From Candidatus Mailhella excrementigallinarum (GTDB lineage: Bacteria > Desulfobacterota > Desulfovibrionia > Desulfovibrionales > Desulfovibrionaceae): 38,972 bases of DNA. This document shows positions 16,158 through 25,121 of the stretch, piece after piece. Location of the stretch: the NCBI GenBank assembly GCA_944324075.1, contig CALUUZ010000027.1:1-38972 (forward strand). The letters run 5' to 3'. Below the pieces are notes generated by a model. It was not told the DNA's origin and did no database searches. It was given only the letters and a program-made list of their open reading frames with translations. Numbering within the stretch: the stretch's first letter is position 1; every line of letters begins with the position of its first letter. The position numbers were made by a program, and so were the translations under genes.

Positions 16158-17667
16158 ATGCTCCGGGAGAAACCTTCGCGGCCGGAGCCGCAGGCCGGCT
16201 GTCGTCTTCCCATCCGCCGCCAAGGGCCATGCACACGTTGATGATGGAGGTAAGATGGGCCGCGCGGGTGCTGGCAAGCTGGATTTCCGCCTCGAACAGG
16301 GAGCGTTCGGCGTCCAGCACGTCCAGATACGAGGCATAGCCGTTGTCATAGCGCAGGCGGGCCAGATCCGTTGCCTTGCGCAGACTGTTCACCGAGTCGT
16401 TCAGCGCTCTCACCACATACACGGTACGATCCTGGATGGTCAGCGCGTCGCGCACTTCCTGAAATGCCTGCTGGACAGCCAGCACATAGCTTGCGGCGGC
16501 TTCGCGCTGAGCTGCTTCGCTGGCCTTCACATTGCTGGAAATACGCCCGAAGGTCAGGATCGGCAGATTGATGCCTCCGCCGATGTTCCAGATATTTGTG
16601 GCGCTCTCGAACAGGTGGTCAAGCTCGCTGCTCTGCGTGCCGAGCTGGCCGGTCAGGGAGATGGACGGGAACCATTCCGCCCTGGCCGCGCCGATTTTGA
16701 AGTTTGCCGCCTTGAGCTGGGCTTCCGCCGCGATGAGATCAGGGCGGCGTTCCAGCAGGTCGGAAGGCATGCCCACGGGCAGTTGCGGCGCGCTGGGCAT
16801 GGCGTCCAGTTCGAGTCCCCGCTCCGGCGAGGTCTCGAAAATATCGCGCGGGGATCGGCCGGTCAGCACCATGAGGGCGCTTTCCGCCGTGGCTACCTGA
16901 TACTGCGCCGTGTACAGGCTGGCCCGCACGCTGTCCACTTCCGTCTTGGCCCGCAGGAAGTCCAGTTCGCTGATCAGCCCTTCATCGAAACGGGCGCGGT
17001 AGATCTTCAGAGCCTCCTCGCGGGAGGCCAGCGTCCGTTTGGCAATGGCGAGCTGGGCATCATAGCTGCGCAGGCTGATATAGGCCGAAGCGGTCTGCCC
17101 GGCCAGGCTGAGCACCACGCCGCGCTGTCCGGCTTCCGAGGCCAGCAGTTGTTCGCGCGCGGCGGCGGTGGAGTTGCGCACCCTGCCCCACAGATCCATT
17201 TCCCACACGGCCTGGAGGCCGAGGGAGAAGGAGTTGTTGACGCGATCGGGCGCAATGGAGGGATTTTTGAGGATCTCGCTGATGGCTGTACCCGCCGCGA
17301 TGTCGCCTTCCGTCACTCTGGCGCGTCCGGCACTGCCGGAACCGGAAAGGGTGGGAAAGTAATCGGCTCTGGCCAGCCCCAGATAGGCCCTGGCCTGATC
17401 CACGCGGGCGACGGCCGCCGCAAGATTCTGGTTATGCAGCAGCGCTTCTTCCACCAGCTTGTCCAGCACGGGATCATTGAAGCGTTTCCACCACTGGACT
17501 TCAAGACTCCTTGTCGCCATGGGCAGACTGTAGGGAGCCTTGCTCCATGTTTCGGGGATGTCCATCGCCGGGCGGTTGTAGTCCGGGGCGAAGGAACAGC
17601 CGGACAATGCCATGCCCGAGATCAGGCAGAGCGCCGCGCCCGTGCGCCGGAATGCAGTACCAGTCAT
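16156..17667 (-). CDS. RND efflux outer-membrane factor lipoprotein (NodT/OprM family)
   Basis: A 503-residue TolC-like outer-membrane channel that completes the tripartite pump with the two genes upstream. The lipoprotein signal ends in LSGC, with the lipid-carrying cysteine near residue 24. Two homologous OEP repeats follow, with the family signatures WWKRFNDPVLDKLVEEAL and LARADYFPTLSGSGS in the first half and RPDLIAAEAQLKAANFKIG and RAEWFPSISLTGQLG in the second. The ATG at 17667 is chosen because GGGGAG lies 7 bases upstream; an ATG at 17682 would overlap the pump gene by 14 bases. The stop is TAG, and a repeat begins at once after it. Confidence 0.93.
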   Translation of the reverse strand: MTGTAFRRTGAALCLISGMALSGCSFAPDYNRPAMDIPETWSKAPYSLPMATRSLEVQWWKRFNDPVLDKLVEEALLHNQNLAAAVARVDQARAYLGLARADYFPTLSGSGSAGRARVTEGDIAAGTAISEILKNPSIAPDRVNNSFSLGLQAVWEMDLWGRVRNSTAAAREQLLASEAGQRGVVLSLAGQTASAYISLRSYDAQLAIAKRTLASREEALKIYRARFDEGLISELDFLRAKTEVDSVRASLYTAQYQVATAESALMVLTGRSPRDIFETSPERGLELDAMPSAPQLPVGMPSDLLERRPDLIAAEAQLKAANFKIGAARAEWFPSISLTGQLGTQSSELDHLFESATNIWNIGGGINLPILTFGRISSNVKASEAAQREAAASYVLAVQQAFQEVRDALTIQDRTVYVVRALNDSVNSLRKATDLARLRYDNGYASYLDVLDAERSLFEAEIQLASTRAAHLTSIINVCMALGGGWEDDSRPAAPAAKVSPGA

Positions 17668-17668
17668 G

Positions 17669-20600
17669 TCAGTTCTCCCCATCAGCCGGCCTGGCCGCCG
17701 GAGTTTTGCGTCCTCCCGCCTTCTCGGCGGCGGACATGATGATTTTGTAGAAAAAGGGAACGATAAGCGGAGCGAGTGTGGAGGCCGCCAGCATGCCGAA
17801 CACCACGCTGATGCCGATGGCCCGGCGGCTGGATGCGCCGGCTCCGGTGCTGACGGCCAGCGGCACGCAGCCCAGAATGAAGGCCAGCGAGGTCATGATG
17901 ATGGGCCGGAAGCGCAGCTTGGCGGACTGCACGGCCGACTCGATGACGCTCATGCCCTGCCTGTGCAGATCCGCCGCGAATTCCACAATCAGAATGGCGT
18001 TCTTGCAGGCCAGACCGAGCAGGGTGAAGAAGGCCACCTGCGTATACACGTCGTTGTTCTGTCCGGTCAGCCAGTTGCCGACAATGGCTCCGAACACCGC
18101 GAAGGGCACGGCGGTGAGCACGGCCAGAGGCAGGGTCCAGCGCTCATACTGGGCGGCAAGAATGAGGAAGACCATGAGCAGGGCCAGACCAAGCACCGAG
18201 AAGTCCGTGCCGCCGGTCACCACTTCCTGGTAGCTGGAGCCGGACCACGCCAGAGAATAGCCCTGCGGCAGCACCTGGGCGCAGACCTCCTGCATGGCCT
18301 GGAGAGCCTGCCCGGAACTGTAGCCGGAAGCGGGATTGCCGGTCACCTTGGCTGCCAGCAGGCCGTTGAAGTGGGTAACGAGCTGCGGGCCGCTGTCATT
18401 GTGAATGGTGACCAGCGAAACCAGGGGAATATTGTTGCCGTCGCGGCTCTGCACATAGATGCTGCCCATTTCGTCCGGCAGGGAACGGTAGGGCGCGTCC
18501 GCCTGCATATACACGCGGAAGGTGCGGCCGTTCATGTTGAAGTCGTTGATGTAGGACGCGCCGAGCGTGGCGGCCATGGTGTTGAACACATCGGCCACGT
18601 TGACGTTGAGCATGCGGGCCTTTTCCCGGTCAAGGTCGACATAGAGACGCGGGGAGTTCACGCTGTAGGTGCTGCTCACGCCGGAAAGCTCGGGACGTTT
18701 GGCCGCCTCGGCGGTAACGGCGCGGACGATGTCGGAAAGCTCCTTGGGGTTGTCCTCATTGGACATGATCATGGCTTCAAAGCCGCCGGTATTGCTCAGG
18801 CCCATGATGGGAGGCGGGTTGAAGGGCAGGATCAGGCCCTTGGTTTCGGCCATGCCGATGCCGTATATCCTGCCGATGGTATCCTGCACGCTGATGCCCA
18901 TTTTTTCGCGTTCCGCCCAGTCCTTGAGGGTGACGAACATGACGCCGGAGTTGGTGTTCAGCGCACCGTTCATCAGGTCGAAACCGGCTACGGAGAGCAG
19001 GCTCTCCACTTCGGGCAGTTCCTGAATCTTCGCCGCCACACTGTCCATGACCTCAATGGTCTGGGGCAGGGCCGTGCCGTCGGGCATCATGCCCATGACC
19101 AGAATGGAGCCCTGGTCTTCCTCGGGCACCAGCGCGGTGGGGACGCGGCCGAAGATGTCCCATGTGGCCGCGCACACGGCGGCAACCACAAGGAGGGTAA
19201 TGACGCTGCGCCTGATGAAGAAGCGCACGCCGTCCGTAAAGCGGTCGGTGAGATGTTCAAATGCCGTGTTGAACCAGCGGAAGAACCGGTTCGGCTGCTT
19301 GTGCGACTTCTTGATCAGCATGACGCACAACGTGGGAGTGAGGGTCAGCGCCACGATGCCCGACAGGGTGACGGAAATGGCGATGGTAATGGCGAACTGC
19401 CGGTACATCACGCCCGCCAGACCGCCCATGAAGCCCACAGGGATGAACACGGCGCACAGCACCAGCACAATGGCGATGACCGCGCCGGTCACTTCGTGCA
19501 TGGCCTTGGCTGTGGCCTGGCGCGGCGTGAGGTCCTCGGTTTCCAGTATGCGGGCCATGTTCTCCATGACCACGATGGCGTCGTCGACCACGATGCCGAT
19601 GGCCAGCACCAGGGCGAAAAGCGTCAGGGTGTTGATGGAAAAGCCCAGCGCGTAGATGCCCGCAAAGGTGCCCACCAGGGAAATGGGCACGGCAATGCAG
19701 GGAATGAGCGTGGCCTCCCATTTCTGAAGGAAGAGATACACCACCACGAACACCAGGAACATGGCTTCCACCAGAGTATGGATGACCTCTTCGATGGAGA
19801 TTTTCACGAAGGTCGTGGTATTGTAGGGAATGGAGTATTCAATCCCGGTGGGAAACGCCTTGGACACCTCCTCGAAGTAGGCTTCCACCCGCTGCGCCGT
19901 ATCCAGCGCGTTGGCGCCGGTGCCGAGGTACACCGCGATGGGCACGGCAAGTTTGCCGTCGGTGCGGCCCTGGGCGGAATAATCCTTTGCGCCGAGTTCC
20001 ACACGGGCCACGTCCTTGAGGCGCAGCACGCCGCCGTCGGGCGTGGTGCGCAGGATGATATTGCCGAATTCCTCCGGCGTGGTCAGGCGGCCGAGACCGC
20101 TGACCTGCCATGTCATCTGGATTTCGTCCGAGCTGGGCATGGCCCCTACGGAGCCGAAGGAGTACTGGTTGTTCTGATCTTTAACGGCCTGGCCGATTTC
20201 CGCCGTGGTCAGACCGAGCTGAGCCATGCGCTGGGGGTTGAGCCAGACGCGGATGGCATAGTCCTTGGAACCCATGATTTCCGCGTTGCCCACCCCGGGG
20301 ATGCGCTTGAGGCCGTCCATGATATAGAACAGCGCGTAGTTGCTGAGATAGGTATCGTCATAGACGCCTCCGTCGGAGGACAGCGAGGCCACCAGCAGGA
20401 AGGAGGAAGACTGCTTTTTCACCGTCACGCCGTACTGGCGCACGATGTCGGGCAGACCGGCCTGAGCGGCCTGCACGCGGTTGTTCACGTTGACGGTGGC
20501 CATGTCGGGGTCCGTGCCGATTTCAAAGTACACGTTCATCGACATGGTTCCGCTGGTGGAGCACACCGTGTTCATGTAAATCATGCCGTCCACGCCGTTC

Positions 20601-20851
20601 ATCTGCGCCTCAATGGGCTGGGCGACGCTCTGGGCGATGGTTTCGGGCGTCGCGCCGGGATACTGCGCGGCTACCTGCACGGAGGGCGGAGTAAGTTCGG
20701 GATACTGGGAGATGGGCAGCTTGCCGATGGCCAGAACGCCGAGCAAAATCATGAAAATGGAGATGACCGCGGAGAACACGGGCCGTTTCAGAAAGAATCC
20801 TTCCTGAATGGGGGCCTGATCCAGCGGGGATTTATTTGAGGTCTGGGACAT
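17669..20851 (-). CDS. RND efflux inner-membrane pump (HAE1/AcrB family)
   Basis: A 1060-residue proton-driven multidrug exporter of the hydrophobe/amphiphile class with 12 transmembrane helices and two large periplasmic loops. The N-terminus contains FFLKRPVFSAVISIFMILLG and the family motif KLPISQYPELTPP. The proton-relay aspartates are in GIVVDDAIVVMEN (about D423/D424, corresponding to AcrB D407/D408). GFMGGLAGVMYRQFAITI and the C-terminal RFRPIIMTSLAFILGCVPL segment are also typical. The start is 3 bases after the adaptor stop, and the stop is 1 base before the next start. The substrates are not predictable. Confidence 0.96.
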   Translation of the reverse strand: MSQTSNKSPLDQAPIQEGFFLKRPVFSAVISIFMILLGVLAIGKLPISQYPELTPPSVQVAAQYPGATPETIAQSVAQPIEAQMNGVDGMIYMNTVCSTSGTMSMNVYFEIGTDPDMATVNVNNRVQAAQAGLPDIVRQYGVTVKKQSSSFLLVASLSSDGGVYDDTYLSNYALFYIMDGLKRIPGVGNAEIMGSKDYAIRVWLNPQRMAQLGLTTAEIGQAVKDQNNQYSFGSVGAMPSSDEIQMTWQVSGLGRLTTPEEFGNIILRTTPDGGVLRLKDVARVELGAKDYSAQGRTDGKLAVPIAVYLGTGANALDTAQRVEAYFEEVSKAFPTGIEYSIPYNTTTFVKISIEEVIHTLVEAMFLVFVVVYLFLQKWEATLIPCIAVPISLVGTFAGIYALGFSINTLTLFALVLAIGIVVDDAIVVMENMARILETEDLTPRQATAKAMHEVTGAVIAIVLVLCAVFIPVGFMGGLAGVMYRQFAITIAISVTLSGIVALTLTPTLCVMLIKKSHKQPNRFFRWFNTAFEHLTDRFTDGVRFFIRRSVITLLVVAAVCAATWDIFGRVPTALVPEEDQGSILVMGMMPDGTALPQTIEVMDSVAAKIQELPEVESLLSVAGFDLMNGALNTNSGVMFVTLKDWAEREKMGISVQDTIGRIYGIGMAETKGLILPFNPPPIMGLSNTGGFEAMIMSNEDNPKELSDIVRAVTAEAAKRPELSGVSSTYSVNSPRLYVDLDREKARMLNVNVADVFNTMAATLGASYINDFNMNGRTFRVYMQADAPYRSLPDEMGSIYVQSRDGNNIPLVSLVTIHNDSGPQLVTHFNGLLAAKVTGNPASGYSSGQALQAMQEVCAQVLPQGYSLAWSGSSYQEVVTGGTDFSVLGLALLMVFLILAAQYERWTLPLAVLTAVPFAVFGAIVGNWLTGQNNDVYTQVAFFTLLGLACKNAILIVEFAADLHRQGMSVIESAVQSAKLRFRPIIMTSLAFILGCVPLAVSTGAGASSRRAIGISVVFGMLAASTLAPLIVPFFYKIIMSAAEKAGGRKTPAARPADGEN

Positions 20852-20854
20852 GTG

Positions 20855-22132
20855 CTATTCCGCCTGGGTCTTGCCGCTGCCGGCGTTTTCGTCTTCGGGG
20901 AGAGCGGTGAGGGTGGTTTCGCCCGCGCCTCCTTCCGGCGGGGTGATCGAATCGGGAGTGGGGAGAGCCGTTTCCCGCGAGGGACGCGGCACAGGCCTGC
21001 CCTGCACGGGAGAGCCGGGACGCACCTTGTTGGTGCCTTCCACCACAACCACGGAGCCGGGTTCAAGCCCTTCATCCACAATGAATTCATTGCCGAAGAT
21101 TTCGCCCAGCTTCACGGGCGTCAGCGTGGCTGTGCCGTCCTTGCCCACGGTGTAGACCATGGTGCCCTGCGCCGTATTCATCACCGCCGTCTGGGGAATC
21201 ATGATCACATCCACCAGCATGGTGCCGCCGATGGTGACGGAAGCATACTGGCCGGGCAGCAGGGAACTTTCCGGGTTGGGGAACTGCGCGCGGGCGCGGA
21301 CTACGGAAGTCTGCGGCTCCACCTGCGTATCCACAAAGGTGACAAAGCCGGGATACGGGTACGTTCCTCCCTCCAGCATGGTCAGACGGGCGGGCGTGCC
21401 CTCCGTGGAAAGTTTCGCCTTGCCCTGGGCCGTCAGGCGCTTCATGCGCATCATGTCCGCGCTGGGAATGGCGAAGGTGACGTACATGGGGTCGGTCTGG
21501 TTGATGGTGGTGAGCAGGCTCCCCTGGGAATCCAGCGTGATCAGATCGCCCTCGTCACGCGCGGCCAGACTGGTATAGCCGGAAATGGGAGCCACCACAT
21601 TGGTGTAGTCCAGTTGAATCTGCGCTTCGTTCACCCGCGCCTGCGCCGAAGCCACCTGCGCCCTGGCGCTGTCAAAGGCGGCCTTGGCGGTATCGCGGTC
21701 TTTCTGGCTGACGGCGTTGCGGGAATAGAGCGGCTGGATACGGTTCCATTCGCGCTGGGCGTTGGCATATTCGGTCTGGGCCACGGTCAGCTGGGCCTTG
21801 GCCTGATCCAGCGCGGCCTGGGCCGAGGCCGGGTCGATTTCAAACAGTGTCTGCCCCTGATAGACGTAATCGCCTTCCTTGAAGAAGCGGCGTTTCAGAA
21901 TGCCGGAGATCTGGGCGCGCACCTCGACCGACAGATAGCCGAGCGTCTGCCCCATATAGGTGGACTGAAGCGGCACGTTTTCTTTGCGGAGTTCCATGGT
22001 GCCGACCAGGGGAGGCGGCGTCTGGGACGCGGCCTGCTTGTCCTTGTCGTCAAAGCAGGCCGTGAGGCTGAGCGCCATGGTTACGAGCAGGGCGGCGGAA
22101 AGGCCGCGGGAAACAGTGGCATGAGAGCGCAT
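20855..22132 (-). CDS. RND efflux periplasmic adaptor lipoprotein (AcrA/MexA family)
   Basis: A 425-residue membrane fusion protein linking pump and outer-membrane channel. The start at 22132 has AAGGAG 6 bases upstream, and the signal ends in a lipobox LTAC near residue 26. In order are the barrel-sandwich half GYLSVEVRAQISGILKRRFF, a coiled-coil hairpin (DQAKAQLTVAQTEYANAQRE to ARVNEAQIQLDYTN), and VVAPISGYTSLAARDEGDL. The beta-barrel segment comes last. The tail after residue 370 is Pro/Thr/Glu-rich and probably disordered. It is the first gene of the pump operon. Confidence 0.95.
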   Translation of the reverse strand: MRSHATVSRGLSAALLVTMALSLTACFDDKDKQAASQTPPPLVGTMELRKENVPLQSTYMGQTLGYLSVEVRAQISGILKRRFFKEGDYVYQGQTLFEIDPASAQAALDQAKAQLTVAQTEYANAQREWNRIQPLYSRNAVSQKDRDTAKAAFDSARAQVASAQARVNEAQIQLDYTNVVAPISGYTSLAARDEGDLITLDSQGSLLTTINQTDPMYVTFAIPSADMMRMKRLTAQGKAKLSTEGTPARLTMLEGGTYPYPGFVTFVDTQVEPQTSVVRARAQFPNPESSLLPGQYASVTIGGTMLVDVIMIPQTAVMNTAQGTMVYTVGKDGTATLTPVKLGEIFGNEFIVDEGLEPGSVVVVEGTNKVRPGSPVQGRPVPRPSRETALPTPDSITPPEGGAGETTLTALPEDENAGSGKTQAE

Positions 22133-22311
22133 GAACGACTCCTTGATCTGAAGGGGGCAAAGCCCGTAACGGCGCGTGAACGGGGTATTCCGGACGGCCG
22201 GGTGTGTATGGACAGGCTCGCGTGTTGCGGCCATAATGAATGCCTGAACATGATGTTTCCCTTAGCATGAGCGGCATGAGCCGTCCATGAGAGGGGGATG
22301 CGGAGGCGGAA

Positions 22312-22485
22312 ATGAATCCTTTTGTTGTGCGCGGCATTCTCATCGGCGGATCACTCGGCGTTTTCGCCGCGCTGGCCGGCGTGGTGGACAATATGCCCAG
22401 GGCCTTCGGACTGGGCATGCTCGGCGGTTTTTTCGCCGGCCTTACCCTGGCCAGAATGCGCAGAGGCAAGGCGCCGCTTGAGTGA
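22312..22485 (+). CDS. Small two-helix membrane protein, 57 residues
   Basis: This short gene starts at ATG 22312 with GGAGG 5 bases upstream and ends at TGA 22485. The product begins MNPFVVRGILIGGSLGVFAA and has two hydrophobic segments (about residues 4-23 and 32-49) separated by VVDNMPRAFG, with a basic tail RMRRGKAPLE. Gly-rich, small-residue helices suggest tight packing. It is divergent from the efflux operon and antisense to the last 135 bases of the TetR frame. I do not recognise a family. The good start site and membrane-protein composition favour a real gene over chance. Confidence 0.6.
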   Translation: MNPFVVRGILIGGSLGVFAALAGVVDNMPRAFGLGMLGGFFAGLTLARMRRGKAPLE

Positions 22486-23190
22486 GCCGGCGCGCCGCCC
22501 TGTGCGGGGCGGCCGGAAAGACCTCGCGCCGTCATGCCTTTTGGAAAGAAAACCCCGCAGCAGAAGATCGAACATGCGCATCCCGTGTTCCACTTCCTGC
22601 CTGAGGCCGTCTTCGCTGTCGGGATATTTCTGCTCGACCTGATCGGCGATTTCCCGGATACGGTGGATGTTGAAGGGAAAGGGGGTGTCCATCCTCAGGG
22701 TGGGCAGGAACACGCCGGGCATGACGGCCATGAATATTTCGGCGGGAGAAACATCCCTGCGCAGATCTCCCCTGCGCCATGCGTCCTCCATCAGCCCATA
22801 CATGATGCGGGTATGGCTGTTGCGTTCCTGCAGAATTTCCGAAACAACCGGTTCGTCCGCGTAGGCATCGCAGATGAGATTGCGCAGGGTCAGCCTGCCC
22901 TCTATGGTGTGGCGCAGGCAGACGCGCACTCCCCGGCGCAGGCGGTCCAGCGGTGCATCGGTTCCGCGCGCGCTTTCTTCCACCTCGCGGGAGAAGTTCT
23001 TGTAGCCCCGCACCAGCAGGGTGCGGACAAAGTTGTCCTTGCTTTCAAAGTAGTAGTTCAGCATCCGGGGGCTTACCCCGGCTCTGGCGCAGACAGCGCG
23101 CACGGAAAGCCCCCGTACTCCCTTGAGACGGAGTTCCTCCTCCCCGGCTTCAAGCAGGGCGAGATCAAGCTGCTGTGAAGGTCTGGCCAT
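22351..23190 (-). CDS. TetR family transcriptional regulator
   Basis: A repressor-type regulator encoded just upstream of, and on the same strand as, the RND efflux operon, its probable target. The N-terminal helix-turn-helix reads VRGLSVRAVCARAGVSPRMLNYYFESKDNF (residues 24-53 of the MARPSQQ start), which is characteristic of TetR. The start at 23190 is chosen by domain alignment; no clear Shine-Dalgarno is present. The frame gives 280 residues, while the family usually has 190-220. The last 60 residues (after GFLSKRH) are low-complexity and basic and lie opposite the small membrane-protein gene, so the natural end may once have been near 22530. The ligand is unknown. Confidence 0.85.
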   Translation of the reverse strand: MARPSQQLDLALLEAGEEELRLKGVRGLSVRAVCARAGVSPRMLNYYFESKDNFVRTLLVRGYKNFSREVEESARGTDAPLDRLRRGVRVCLRHTIEGRLTLRNLICDAYADEPVVSEILQERNSHTRIMYGLMEDAWRRGDLRRDVSPAEIFMAVMPGVFLPTLRMDTPFPFNIHRIREIADQVEQKYPDSEDGLRQEVEHGMRMFDLLLRGFLSKRHDGARSFRPPRTGRRAGSLKRRLASAHSGQGKAGEKTAEHAQSEGPGHIVHHAGQRGENAE

Positions 23191-23212
23191 ATGAAACGTT
23201 TGTATAAAAATG

Positions 23213-23240
23213 TTGCAAACCGTTACATTATAATTTGCAA
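23213..23240. promoter_or_regulatory. Candidate TetR operator
   Basis: TTGCAAA (23213-23219) and TTTGCAA (23234-23240) form a perfect 7-bp inverted repeat with a 14-base spacer. It lies 23 bases upstream of the tetR start, downstream of the predicted promoter, which is the typical place for autorepression. A smaller palindrome AAACGTTT lies at 23194-23201. I do not see the TTGCAAA motif in front of the efflux operon. Confidence 0.45.
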
Positions 23241-23269
23241 AAATCATTGAACCTCAAGAGTCAGAGGTT

Positions 23270-23296
23270 TTTATACTTGCGTATCAAAACTGTCAA
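23270..23296 (-). promoter_or_regulatory. Possible sigma-70 promoter of tetR
   Basis: On the minus strand, TTGACA (23296-23291) is followed by 15 bases and TATAAA (23275-23270). The spacer is short, so this is a moderate candidate. Confidence 0.4.
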
Positions 23297-23334
23297 GCGA
23301 CTGTGAAGCTCTTGTGACCGGGCACAGATCGGCT

Positions 23335-23455
23335 GCGGAGCATCCGCGGTGTCGCCGCAATTCACCTGCGGCGTATGGTTCCCTCTTCATGCGTGGAGCC
23401 TGCGATCCGGAACGGCGTGTCCTGGCCATGTGATCTTGAGGCCAGTCTGCTCTGA
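23335..23455 (-). repeat. Repeat family A, degenerate copy 4
   Basis: In the divergent tetR-waaA region. On the minus strand it begins near CAGAGCAGACTGG (about 23455) and has GGACACGCCGTTCCGGATCGC, shortened here to its outline, then CACGCATGAAGAGGG. The central palindrome follows as CGCCGCAGGTGAATTGCGGC. The ends are eroded and the boundaries approximate. Confidence 0.45.
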
Positions 23456-23572
23456 AAGGGACGATTTGAACCGGGGGCGCCTGCTTGCGGGAGAAGGGGG
23501 GAGCGCGTAGAAAAAGAGGAGCTGGGTATGTTTCCGCGCATGGAGCGGAAAGGCCATATGCAAGGAGAATTC

Positions 23573-24991
23573 ATGAGACAGGGCTTTTTCCTGAAGGCGT
23601 ACGGAGTGCTGTGGCGTCTGCTGATGCCTTTTCTGCGGCGGAACAGGCGCCTGGCTGAGGGGTGGGAGGAGCGGCTCGTTCCTGCAGACTGGCTGGCGCA
23701 TGTGCCCTGGGCGATGCGGGAGAGGCGGGGCTGCGATCTCTGGCTTCAGGCCGCGTCGGGGGGAGAAGCCCGCCTTGCGCTTGCCGTGCTGGAAGCCCTG
23801 CCCGAACGCCCGACGAAACGTGATGCGCGGCCCGGTTCGGAAGACGGAGCATGGCGCGTGCTTATGACAACATGGACAAGACAGGGGCGGGATATGCTGG
23901 AACGCGGCGCGTCGCGGATCTGCGCGCTGCGCGGGGATATGCTCTGCGCCGTGCGCTTCGCCCCTCTGGATGAGCCGGATACGGCGCTGCGCGCGCTGGA
24001 ACTGGCGGAACCCCGTGTTCTGGCGCTGCTGGAAACGGAACTCTGGCCCGGCCTGATGTCAGCCTGCCGGGAAAAAGATGTTCCTCTGGCGGTGCTCAAC
24101 GGGCGGATGACCAGCACCAGCCACGAATGTTACCGTATGCTGCGCGGCGTGCTTCGCGGCATGTCTCCCCGCCGGGTTCTGGCCATGAGCGGAGAGGATC
24201 GATCCCGTTTCGCGGGTATTTTTGAGGGCGCGGGGAGTCCTCCCTGCCGTCCGGAGCTCATGCCCAACATCAAGTTTGATCTGGCCGCGGTTTCTCTGGC
24301 CGAAGAGCATGCGGCCACGTTCATGCCGGAAATGGCCTGCGGCGGAGAGGTGCGTCTTCTGTTCGGCGGCGCTCCCCTGGCGCTGTTCGCTTCCATCCGC
24401 GAACAGGAGGAAAACCGGCTCTGTCCCCGGATTCTGGAGCTTCGCAGCAGGAATCCTTCCTGCGTCATCGTGCTTGCCCCCCGGCACATGCACCGTGTGG
24501 AGCCGTGGAAGGCACGTTTTTATGATCTGGGACTGCCCTGCGTTCCGGCATCGGCACTGAATACGGACGCGCCGTGCGAATCCCTCCCGCCGGGAACACT
24601 GGTGCTGTGGGATCGCTTCGGGGATCTCCCGCGCCTGTATGCGGCGGCGGACGCCGTATATGTGGGAGGAGGCTTCGGGCAGGGGGGACAGAATTTTCTG
24701 GAGGCCCTGACGGGGGGAGTCGTGCCCTGTGTGGGACCGGGGCTGGGAAATTTCCGCTGGGCGCTGGGGAACGACTGCCCGCCCGGTCTGGTTGAGGCGG
24801 GGCTCCTGCGGATTTGCCGCCGCGCCGCCGACGTGCGCGAATACATGCTGGAGGAGACGCGCGTGCGTCGGACGGAGACGGAAAGAGAAGCGGTGCGGGC
24901 GAGGTTCCGGAGCTGGCTGGAAATGAGAACAGGGGGAACGCGGCTGGCGGCATGCGCGCTGACGGAGATGCTGGAAGCAGCGGACGGGTGA
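23573..24991 (+). CDS. waaA: 3-deoxy-D-manno-octulosonic acid (Kdo) transferase
   Basis: A 472-residue membrane-associated glycosyltransferase that adds Kdo to lipid A on the cytoplasmic face of the inner membrane. A hydrophobic N-terminal anchor (residues 6-20) precedes the GT30 domain. Visible motifs are LLETELWPGL, with the Glu typical of the family, VLNGRMTSTSHECYRML, the linker PNIKFD, VLAPRHMHRVEPW, and the C-terminal nucleotide-binding part YVGGGFGQGGQNFLEALTGGV. The ATG at 23573 has AAGGAG 5 bases upstream. The region around residue 90 is longer and less conserved than usual. The neighbours are not lipopolysaccharide genes. Confidence 0.92.
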   Translation: MRQGFFLKAYGVLWRLLMPFLRRNRRLAEGWEERLVPADWLAHVPWAMRERRGCDLWLQAASGGEARLALAVLEALPERPTKRDARPGSEDGAWRVLMTTWTRQGRDMLERGASRICALRGDMLCAVRFAPLDEPDTALRALELAEPRVLALLETELWPGLMSACREKDVPLAVLNGRMTSTSHECYRMLRGVLRGMSPRRVLAMSGEDRSRFAGIFEGAGSPPCRPELMPNIKFDLAAVSLAEEHAATFMPEMACGGEVRLLFGGAPLALFASIREQEENRLCPRILELRSRNPSCVIVLAPRHMHRVEPWKARFYDLGLPCVPASALNTDAPCESLPPGTLVLWDRFGDLPRLYAAADAVYVGGGFGQGGQNFLEALTGGVVPCVGPGLGNFRWALGNDCPPGLVEAGLLRICRRAADVREYMLEETRVRRTETEREAVRARFRSWLEMRTGGTRLAACALTEMLEAADG

Positions 24992-25018
24992 AGTTCGCCG
25001 GGGGAACCTCCCCGTCCC

Positions 25019-25120
25019 GGAGCGTTTTGCATTTGAAACTGTCTGCCAGCCAGTCCTGTGTCCGGTTCGCAGGTTTCGCGCCTTCACCGGAGTCTCGTCC
25101 TGCCCGACTCTGCAGAGCAT
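25019..25120 (+). repeat. Repeat family A, copy 5 (short form)
   Basis: Begins GGAGCGTTTTGCATTTGAAA, continues CTGTCTGCCAGCC and CGCAGGTTTCGCGCC, and ends GTCTCGTCCTGCCCGACTC with AGAGCATTTC. It fills the whole gap between the convergent waaA and macrodomain genes and reaches the stop codon of the latter at 25122-25124. Confidence 0.75.
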
Positions 25121-25121
25121 T

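Noticed and set aside
17612-20839. A 1075-codon open frame on the plus strand opposite the RND pump gene
   Set aside because: It is the reverse complement of a GC-rich gene with strong family motifs; the product is His/Gly-rich with no plausible fold and has no ribosome-binding site.
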